A DNA stretch of 5,742 nucleotides, taken from NCBI RefSeq assembly GCF_024699075.1, contig NZ_JAILQF010000435.1, positions 1 through 5,742 of the forward strand, given 5' to 3'. The stretch's first letter is position 1, and every line of letters starts with the position of its first letter. Below, piece after piece: positions 1-5,045 of the stretch. Position numbers and translations under genes: made by a program. Below the pieces are notes generated by a model that did no database searches, was not told the DNA's origin, and worked only from the letters and a program-made list of their open reading frames with translations. This stretch comes from Butyrivibrio sp. Lineage in GTDB: Bacteria; Bacillota_A; Clostridia; Lachnospirales; Lachnospiraceae.

Positions 1-1
1 C

Positions 2-568
2 CGTGGAGAACATATTTCTTTTGCCTATGATGACCACGTTATATTCGACGATGCAGATTTTATGATCAAGAATGGAAGTAAGGTTGCGCTACTGGGCGGT
101 AACGGAGCCGGCAAGACTACTTTACTGGAACTAATAAATAATAGAGAAAAAGTATACGTAGTCCCAGGAGCCAAAATAGGATATGCCAAGCAGAACATGT
201 CCCAGATCGACCTTGATCGAACCGTTCTTGAAAATGTGCGCAGAGTCAGTATCCAGAGCGAGAGTCTTTCAAGGATTGTACTGGCACGTCTTTTGCTATC
301 AGAAAGAGATATGAACAAAAAGGCATCAGAGCTTTCGGGTGGTGAGCGGATGAAGCTGTCTTTTGCCATGCTCTTTGTATCGAATGTGAATTTGCTGATA
401 CTGGATGAGCCGACGAATTATCTGGATATACCATCTGTAGAGGCTTTGGAGAAAATGCTGATCGAATATGAGGGGACACTTGTATTTACTTCGCATGATA
501 AGGTGTTTGTGGACAGGATTGCTACAGAGCGGATGTATATTGGGGATGGGAAGATTAGACAGGAATAA
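2..568 (+). CDS. ABC-F family ATPase, C-terminal part (possible ribosome-protection protein)
   Basis: This is the 3' part of a gene entering from the left edge; the frame is open from base 2 and gives 188 residues. It holds one complete ABC ATPase domain: an aromatic A-loop (SFAYDDH, about residues 6-12), Walker A GGNGAGKT (32-39), a Q-loop in IGYAKQN, signature LSGGE (111-115), Walker B LLILDEPTNYLD (131-142) and the H-switch TSHD. DEPTNYLD followed by SHDxxFV is characteristic of the second domain of soluble ABC-F proteins, which bind the ribosomal E site rather than transport anything. The stretch from LSGGER to the SHD motif resembles the Lsa/Vga/Msr antibiotic-resistance branch, and the chain ends soon after the domain, as many of those do. 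Resistance is an inference, because the first domain and the specificity-determining interdomain linker lie outside the window. No transmembrane segment is present. The internal ATG at 62 lies inside the domain and is not the real start. Confidence 0.9.
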   Translation, partial: RGEHISFAYDDHVIFDDADFMIKNGSKVALLGGNGAGKTTLLELINNREKVYVVPGAKIGYAKQNMSQIDLDRTVLENVRRVSIQSESLSRIVLARLLLSERDMNKKASELSGGERMKLSFAMLFVSNVNLLILDEPTNYLDIPSVEALEKMLIEYEGTLVFTSHDKVFVDRIATERMYIGDGKIRQE

Positions 569-763
569 TTGATCAAGCTTGTAAGGTATGAAGAGCAAAG
601 CCCAAAGAAGCTGGATTGGATTCGCAAGACAGTTATTCAGGAATACAAAGAAGCTGGAGATCAGCCAGATTACCGCTATTTTCTTGAAAGAAAGTTAAAG
701 ACATACTTGAATAACAGTAGAATGCCCCATATCAATCTTCAGCAAGTTGAAGAATTCGAGTAA
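569..763 (+). CDS. Small hypothetical protein, or in-frame remnant after the ABC-F stop
   Basis: I do not recognise this 64-residue ORF. It begins with TTG immediately after the TAA of the ABC-F gene (TAATTG) and lies in the same frame, so it is the open continuation of that frame past the stop. An AGGA at 561-564 sits only 4 bases before the TTG, which is close for a ribosome binding site; the only in-frame ATG (722) is near the end. The product is charged and looks helical, with a core such as KKLDWIRKTVIQEY and YRYFLERKLKTYL, and no membrane segment, signal peptide or cysteine pair. It is followed 20 bases later by a strong hairpin terminator, so it would be the last gene of the ABC-F transcript. 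It may be a translationally coupled small protein, a C-terminal extension lost through a stop mutation, or non-coding. The protein-like composition mildly favours real coding. Confidence 0.45.
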   Translation: MIKLVRYEEQSPKKLDWIRKTVIQEYKEAGDQPDYRYFLERKLKTYLNNSRMPHINLQQVEEFE

Positions 764-783
764 TAGAAATAGTATTATAGCAA

Positions 784-832
784 AAACTGCGATGTAAACA
801 GCCACTTCAAATGGCAACTTACATCGCAGTTT
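784..832 (+). terminator. Strong hairpin, probable bidirectional intrinsic terminator
   Basis: A perfect 14-base-pair stem is formed by aaactgcgatgtaa (784-797) and its reverse complement (819-832). A 3x3 internal loop separates it from an inner stem, gcca (801-804) with tggc (812-815), closing a 7-base loop. On the + strand the right arm ends in TTT and runs into CTTATT; on the - strand the arm ends in a run of five T. Position 20 bases after the small ORF suits termination of the ABC-F transcript. The + strand T-tract is mediocre, so leakage into the ABC exporter gene is possible. Confidence 0.75.
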
Positions 833-851
833 CTTATTAAAAAGATAAGCA

Positions 852-879
852 TTTACTTCCTTATCCTTGTAGCTATTAT
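852..879 (+). promoter_or_regulatory. Possible sigma-A promoter for the ABC exporter
   Basis: TTTACT (852-857, four of six matches to TTGACA) is separated by 16 bases from TATTAT (874-879, five of six matches to TATAAT). It lies after the terminator hairpin and about 95 bases before the exporter start, so the mRNA would have a long leader. A competing reading is TTGTTT (908-913), 17 bases, TAGATT (931-936), which is closer to the gene but has a poorer -10. The exporter gene follows a terminator and needs its own promoter, but I cannot tell which candidate is used. Confidence 0.35.
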
Positions 880-933
880 AGCATAGGTGGCAAGTCGATT
901 TAAAGTCTTGTTTTTTATGATCTTGAATGGTAG

Positions 934-948
934 ATTTAGAGCCTAAAT
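934..948 (+). promoter_or_regulatory. Short inverted repeat in the exporter leader, possible operator
   Basis: ATTTAG-AGC-CTAAAT is a perfect 6-base-pair inverted repeat with a 3-base centre, ending 27 bases before the exporter start codon. It overlaps the end of the alternative -10 (931-936) and would lie just downstream of the upstream promoter candidate. A dyad of this size and position could bind a small dimeric regulator or form a minor hairpin upstream of the ribosome binding site. It is short enough to arise by chance in AT-rich DNA. Confidence 0.25.
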
Positions 949-975
949 GCAGTACTAAAGGGGGATTCAGGACGT

Positions 976-2565
976 ATGAAAAGCTATTTTAAGATTGTAA
1001 AAATGATGTTTGCATCAAATAGGCGATTACTATTTGGTGCCTTTATAGTAATGACAGCATTGATCGCAGTTGAAATGGCAATACCGCTTGGTATAAATGC
1101 CATGATCGATATGTTGGAAACGGATAAAGCAGTGTATACCTTTGCGATAGCTGTGCTGCTGTTTGTTATCGGCTATTTTCTGTTATCTCTTTTATCAGGG
1201 TTAAATACCAGGCTGTATATCCGTATAGGCAATGATCTTTTATGGAACATGAGACAAAAGATATACAAAGTACTTTGGGGAAGCGAGTACATGGAGCATG
1301 TCCAGAAGTCCAAGGACAAATTTAAATATGTCCTGTCAGGGCAGACATATACTGCGTTTGCGATTGCAGTGATATATTCTGTCGGGGGCTTTGTTAATAC
1401 GCTTACGGTTATAGCTTTTTTGATAATTGCCTTTTGGTATAGCATTCCTGCAGGCATAACGTTAGTCTTAGGGATTGCATTTACACTCGGAACATCATTT
1501 ATAACAGGCCGTGGCATATTAGGTAATTATGAGCTTTGTGACAAAGCGCATGAACAAGATACTGCGCAGGTATACGAGACGGTGGATATGGTTGAAGCTA
1601 CTCGTACAAACGGTTTAGAAGATTATTATCTGACTAAGAATAAAAAAATACATGATAGTTTTATGAAACTCTCTGAGAAAGCCGAAGGAAAATCTGCATT
1701 CTTTGAGACAATAGAAAAAAGCTTTACTGACCTTATATACATTATAGTTGCCGGCATGCTGCTTTTGACATCGAACGTAAGTGGCGGAAAGCTTGTAACA
1801 GTCCTTTTTATAACAAATACTATTCTTGCTGTCAGCGGGCGAGTTCAGCGCCAGATCCAGGTGATCATCAAGAATATTCCTGCCTTTGACAATGTTGTAA
1901 AGCTTATGGATATTCCCATTATTTCCGGAAAAGAGATAAGTGATATCGATAATATCAAATTTGAAAACGTAACGCTCGAAATCGATGACAGGAAGATCAT
2001 GAACAATATTTCTTTTGATATAAATAAGGGCGATAATGTCCTGATCCGTGGTGAAAATGGAAGCGGCAAAAGTTCAATACTTAAGATGATCCTAGGCTTA
2101 TATAAGCCGTCAAACGGGCAGGTATCTATCAATGATACACCAGTTTCTGAGTATGATTCATGCTCTTTTTATAAAGAAATATGCTACGTTTCGCAGGATG
2201 AACTTATACTTAATGAATGCGTCGAAGATTATCTTAGATATGTAACTCATTCAGATTGCAGTGAAGATGAAATAGAGGCAATGCGTAAGAAGCTGAATCT
2301 GAATCCTGAGATTGATGTTATAGAAGAAAACGGAGCAACCCTTTCCGGAGGTGAAAAGAAGAAGCTCTTTATGATGAAGTGCATGATGGAATCCGATGTA
2401 TCGCTGGTTATTCTGGATGAGATCGATGCCGGGCTGGACGTTGAAACCAAGGTACTGCTTAAGGATTTGGAAAAAGAGCTGTTGAGTGATCCTGATAAAA
2501 TAGTCATTAAGATATCACATATTGATAGTGATGATACAGGATTTGATCAGATTATAGAATTATAA
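976..2565 (+). CDS. Single-chain ABC exporter (transmembrane domain fused to ATPase)
   Basis: The 529-residue product has the layout of a type IV (B-family) ABC exporter half-transporter. Six hydrophobic segments lie at about residues 17-39, 52-75, 127-152, 157-178, 253-266 and 272-292. The cytoplasmic ATPase domain follows from about 325, with Walker A GENGSGKS (359-366), Q-loop Gln407 (YVSQDE), signature LSGGE (456-460), Walker B VILDE (478-482), D-loop AGLD (485-488) and H-switch His515 (ISHI). All catalytic residues are present, so it should hydrolyse ATP and work as a homodimer, or as a heterodimer with a partner encoded elsewhere. The usual DEPT after Walker B is DEID. At 529 residues it is somewhat short for the family (about 570-600), and it has no N-terminal peptidase domain. 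The substrate is unknown; peptide, lipid or drug export are all possible. AAAGGGGGA at 957-965 gives a good ribosome binding site 10 bases before ATG. It appears monocistronic, and no clear terminator follows it. Confidence 0.9.
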   Translation: MKSYFKIVKMMFASNRRLLFGAFIVMTALIAVEMAIPLGINAMIDMLETDKAVYTFAIAVLLFVIGYFLLSLLSGLNTRLYIRIGNDLLWNMRQKIYKVLWGSEYMEHVQKSKDKFKYVLSGQTYTAFAIAVIYSVGGFVNTLTVIAFLIIAFWYSIPAGITLVLGIAFTLGTSFITGRGILGNYELCDKAHEQDTAQVYETVDMVEATRTNGLEDYYLTKNKKIHDSFMKLSEKAEGKSAFFETIEKSFTDLIYIIVAGMLLLTSNVSGGKLVTVLFITNTILAVSGRVQRQIQVIIKNIPAFDNVVKLMDIPIISGKEISDIDNIKFENVTLEIDDRKIMNNISFDINKGDNVLIRGENGSGKSSILKMILGLYKPSNGQVSINDTPVSEYDSCSFYKEICYVSQDELILNECVEDYLRYVTHSDCSEDEIEAMRKKLNLNPEIDVIEENGATLSGGEKKKLFMMKCMMESDVSLVILDEIDAGLDVETKVLLKDLEKELLSDPDKIVIKISHIDSDDTGFDQIIEL

Positions 2566-2597
2566 CGAAGTGAAACTGATTTATGAAATGTCCATAT

Positions 2598-2616
2598 ATT
2601 ATTTATGTAAAATAAT
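2598..2616 (+). promoter_or_regulatory. AT-rich inverted repeat abutting the -35
   Basis: The arms attattt (2598-2604) and aaataat (2610-2616) are perfect reverse complements around a 5-base centre, and the right arm touches the -35 hexamer of the operon promoter. It could be an operator or an UP-like AT-rich element. The surrounding DNA is strongly AT-rich, so chance is a real alternative. Confidence 0.2.
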
Positions 2617-2644
2617 TGCATGAAAAATATTATAATGTTATAAT
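2616..2644 (+). promoter_or_regulatory. Extended -10 promoter for the ATPase/TOPRIM/GNAT operon
   Basis: TTGCAT (2616-2621) is followed after 17 bases by a perfect TATAAT (2639-2644), preceded by TG one base upstream (TGTTATAAT), an extended -10 element. Transcription would start near 2651, leaving a leader of about 35 bases before the ATPase ATG at 2685. A second TATAAT at 2631-2636 has no -35 at a suitable distance. The -35 is weak (three of six), as is common when an extended -10 is present. This is the best promoter-like sequence in the window. Confidence 0.6.
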
Positions 2645-2684
2645 AATAGTGAACAATAGGAAAATCCTTAACGGAGGAACGGCT

Positions 2685-3962
2685 ATGATTATAGAGATTA
2701 GGGCCAAAAACTGCTTCGCATTTGATGAACAGATTGCTTTCTCAATGAAAGCTGATATGCGTAATAAAAAATTTGCCTCAAATGTACATAAAGAAAATAA
2801 CTTTAATGTCCTTAAGACAGCTGGAATCTACGGCCCTAATAATGCAGGAAAAACCTGCCTAATAAGGTGTATTAAAGCTATAAAAAGCGTTTTACTGAAT
2901 AAGAAAAATGGCCTTATGTCAAATATTTTTACAGACAACGATATCTGTGAACTTGGAGTCACTTTTTTATCAGGTGGAAGAAAGTTCTCGTATGATTTCA
3001 AGTACGATGTCAAGAAAGAGGCCTACGTATTCGAATCATTTATAGAGGTGTTGAAAGATCAGTACAATAACGAAAAAGAAGTGTGCTGGCTAAAACGCGA
3101 TACTCTCAATGAAGAATATGAGTGCATAGATACAGAGCTTTTGACAATGATGCCTGTTGTTGCAAAAAATAATGTTATTTTCCACCTTATTGATTCTACT
3201 AAATTTAAGGCACTCAATGAGATGAAGGAAGTTCTGGTTGGTTTTGCTGAAAAGATAGATGTTATCAATATGAATAACATCCCTATGGAGCATACCATTG
3301 ACCTTATGAAAAACAAGAATCAGCTACAGCAGAAAGTTGTTGATTTTATTAAAAATGCAGATCTTTACATGGACAATTTTGAATATGTTGAAATGGGAAA
3401 TGTAAAGCTTAATGCTGGTGGCGCTGATGAAAAGCCTGAAGAAAAAGTACTTGATGTTCCTGATAGTGTAATGGATCAGATTAGGCTGGTTTCTACATAT
3501 AAGGGCGTTCAGGTTCCAAGTATGCTATTTGATTCTACAGGAACTAAAAAGATAGCGGCTATGGCAAGTTATGTTATTGAAGCGCTTGAACAGGGTCGAA
3601 TCCTGGTAGTAGATGAGCTTGATAGCAGTATTCATTTTAAACTTACCAGAGCCACAGTTGCTATGTTCAATAATGAGCTCAATACTGATGCTCAGATGAT
3701 CTTCACAGTACACGATATTAACCTTATGGATTGTAAACGCCTTTTCAGAAAGGAACAGATCTGGTTTGTTGATAAGGATGAAAAGGGCGTTTACGTTTAT
3801 TCATTGTCTGATTTTACTGCTGAAAATGGTGTAAGAGATACTTCTGACATAATAGAAAAATACCGAAAAGGAGTTTTTGCGGCGTTGCCTGATCCTGAAC
3901 TGATAAATTCCCTGTTAAGTATAAAGGGAAATGTGAAGGGAGCAGTTGCAGATGGCGAATAG
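2685..3962 (+). CDS. AAA_15-type ABC-like ATPase, AbiLi/RloA-like defence ATPase candidate
   Basis: The ATG at 2685 is chosen because GGAGGA (2673-2678) lies 6 bases before it and because MIIEIRAKNCFAFDEQIAFSM is the typical first strand of this family. The upstream in-frame TTG at 2616 lies inside the promoter. The 425-residue product has Walker A GPNNAGKT (50-57), a degenerate signature DSTGTKK (283-289), Walker B ILVVDELDSSIH (306-317) with catalytic Glu311, and switch motif TVHD (341-344). A C-terminal RKEQIWFVDKDEKG...YSLSDF block (355-377) and a GVFAALP motif (396-402) are typical of AAA_15/AAA_21 proteins. About 220 residues between Walker A and the signature form the insertion of this SMC/Rad50-like class. 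Relatives include AbiLi, RloA and AriA of PARIS, where the ATPase senses infection and controls a paired effector. The protein is cytoplasmic. It heads the operon and overlaps the next gene by 11 bases, which implies translational coupling and a joint complex. The defence role is inferred from family and neighbour. Confidence 0.85.
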   Translation: MIIEIRAKNCFAFDEQIAFSMKADMRNKKFASNVHKENNFNVLKTAGIYGPNNAGKTCLIRCIKAIKSVLLNKKNGLMSNIFTDNDICELGVTFLSGGRKFSYDFKYDVKKEAYVFESFIEVLKDQYNNEKEVCWLKRDTLNEEYECIDTELLTMMPVVAKNNVIFHLIDSTKFKALNEMKEVLVGFAEKIDVINMNNIPMEHTIDLMKNKNQLQQKVVDFIKNADLYMDNFEYVEMGNVKLNAGGADEKPEEKVLDVPDSVMDQIRLVSTYKGVQVPSMLFDSTGTKKIAAMASYVIEALEQGRILVVDELDSSIHFKLTRATVAMFNNELNTDAQMIFTVHDINLMDCKRLFRKEQIWFVDKDEKGVYVYSLSDFTAENGVRDTSDIIEKYRKGVFAALPDPELINSLLSIKGNVKGAVADGE

Positions 3963-4584
3963 ACTTCCTGATATATCGGACAAACATAAAATTTGCATTA
4001 TCTGTGAAGGTAATGAGGAATATAAGTATCTGGAACATTTGAACAATTTACAAGTATGGAATGATGTTTATGAAATAGCCCTTGTTAATGCGGCAGGAAA
4101 TGGTAATATTCCTGCTCGGTATCAGGATAGGTACCAAAATGGAGCTTATGAAATTGTTCTTATATTCTGTGATACAGAAAAGAAACCATATGAACAATAT
4201 GAAGATATTAAGCGAAAGATAAATGATTTCCATGGTGTCGATAACGCTGCTGAGGAAGTGATCATATTTGGTAATCCATGCACTATGCAGATTATATCTA
4301 AACACTGGACTGATGAGTTTATCAAAAGACCTGCGAAGGCTGTCAATGCACCGCTTATAGAGAAATATACAGGTGTTAAAGGTTACAAAGGTAGAGCTGA
4401 TCAGATTGATCAGGTAATGAAGAGCATTGATACTGATAATTATACTTATATGAAAGAAAGAATTGGCAAATTACCTACAGACGATCATGTTGACGGCTCA
4501 AGCAATTTCAGCAAACTTGTGCAGTACTTGGAATCCGATGATGTTAAGTGGATAGATAGAATTAATGATTCTATAGAAGCGTAA
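3952..4584 (+). CDS. RloB/AbiLii-like TOPRIM-type protein, putative effector nuclease
   Basis: The 210-residue product begins at ATG 3952, with GAAGGGAG (3935-3942) 9 bases upstream; a TTG at 3946 would leave only 3 bases. It starts inside the last codons of the ATPase gene. An early strand runs into ICEGNEE (17-23), with Glu19 at the TOPRIM glutamate position. A glycine-containing NAAGNGNIPARY segment follows (46-57), then a hydrophobic strand into FCDTEKKPY (72-80), where Asp74-Thr-Glu76 occupies the place of the TOPRIM DxD. The IIFGNPCTMQIISKHW block (104-119) parallels the NPCFElWlLlHF motif of RloB proteins but lacks its Glu. Length and gene order match AbiLii and RloB, which sit directly after an AAA_15 ATPase. 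In PARIS the comparable TOPRIM partner cleaves tRNA. Here nuclease activity is only inferred and the acidic set is atypical, so a catalytically altered member is possible. No membrane segment is seen. Confidence 0.65.
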   Translation: MANRLPDISDKHKICIICEGNEEYKYLEHLNNLQVWNDVYEIALVNAAGNGNIPARYQDRYQNGAYEIVLIFCDTEKKPYEQYEDIKRKINDFHGVDNAAEEVIIFGNPCTMQIISKHWTDEFIKRPAKAVNAPLIEKYTGVKGYKGRADQIDQVMKSIDTDNYTYMKERIGKLPTDDHVDGSSNFSKLVQYLESDDVKWIDRINDSIEA

Positions 4585-4595
4585 AGGATAATATA

Positions 4596-5045
4596 ATGCT
4601 TATTCATGAAGTAGATTTAAACGAGGAAGTTCTGGCTAAACTAATAAGTTTTTCAGAGGACTGGGCAGCAGAGAACAGTTGCTACGGATATCGTCCAAAT
4701 GATAAATCAGACATTGAAGGTAACAGAATATTTTTTGCCGAGGACGATGGTACTATTATTGGGTATCTTTTTGGTAAAGTTTGTGAATCTAAGCAGATGA
4801 AATCAATAATGCCAGAGGGTACACCATTCTTTGAAGTCGAAGAACTGTATGTTATTCCAGAGAAGCGATCCCAAGGGGTTGGAGAGAAGCTTTTTAGATT
4901 TGCTGAGAACACTGTCAAAGCAGAGGCAGAATATATGGTTCTGAGTACTGCTACGAAAAACTGGAAAGCTATATTCCATTTTTATATTGATGAGCTCAAT
5001 ATGAATTTCTGGAGCGCAAGGCTTTTTAAGAAGATAGAGAGATGA
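4596..5045 (+). CDS. GNAT family N-acetyltransferase
   Basis: This is a 149-residue single-domain GNAT enzyme, predicted to transfer an acetyl group from acetyl-CoA to an amine; the substrate is unknown. The core strands are visible as RIFFAEDDGTIIGYLFG (44-60) and FFEVEELYVIPEK (78-90), followed by the acetyl-CoA pyrophosphate-binding loop RSQGVG (91-96, matching R/QxxGxG/A) and helix EKLFRFAENTV. The C-terminal part has the usual motif B layout: YMVLSTATKNWKAI, then FYIDELNMNFWSARLFKKI. Length is normal for the family. AAAGGA (4583-4588) overlaps the stop of the preceding gene and lies 7 bases before ATG, with an 11-base intergenic gap, so it belongs to the same operon as the ATPase and TOPRIM-like gene. 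No DUF1778-type antitoxin precedes it, so a TacT/AtaT-type toxin arrangement is not supported. It might modify a protein or tRNA target, or be unrelated metabolic cargo. Confidence 0.85.
   Translation: MLIHEVDLNEEVLAKLISFSEDWAAENSCYGYRPNDKSDIEGNRIFFAEDDGTIIGYLFGKVCESKQMKSIMPEGTPFFEVEELYVIPEKRSQGVGEKLFRFAENTVKAEAEYMVLSTATKNWKAIFHFYIDELNMNFWSARLFKKIER

Larger units (their letters stand above)
764..975. other. Intergenic region between the small ORF and the ABC exporter
   Basis: This 212-base gap holds the terminator hairpin (784-832), a weaker hairpin from gataag (844-849) and cttatc (860-865), two candidate promoters, the short dyad at 934-948 and the exporter ribosome binding site. A 10-base direct repeat, TATTATAGCA, occurs at 773-782 and 874-883, flanking the hairpin. 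I see no tRNA, riboswitch or convincing small ORF. Confidence 0.6.

Noticed and set aside
1173..1517. 114-codon minus-strand ORF opposite the ABC exporter, and similar antisense ORFs elsewhere
   Set aside because: All lie opposite well-supported genes, have no domain motifs and no ribosome binding site of note, and look like shadows of codon bias.
2616..2684. Upstream TTG start that would add 23 residues to the ATPase
   Set aside because: It falls on the -35 of the promoter, has no ribosome binding site, and the family's first strand begins at the ATG at 2685, which has GGAGGA 6 bases upstream.
3946..3951. TTG start for the TOPRIM-like gene
   Set aside because: Only 3 bases from the GAAGGGAG ribosome binding site; the ATG at 3952 has proper spacing.
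4398..4413. Two nearby TGATCAG copies inside the TOPRIM-like gene
   Set aside because: They encode the repeated Asp-Gln pairs of ADQIDQV and are too short to be a repeat element.
4592..4597. TATAAT overlapping the GNAT start codon
   Set aside because: No -35 at a suitable distance and it overlaps the start codon, so it is a chance match in an operon junction.
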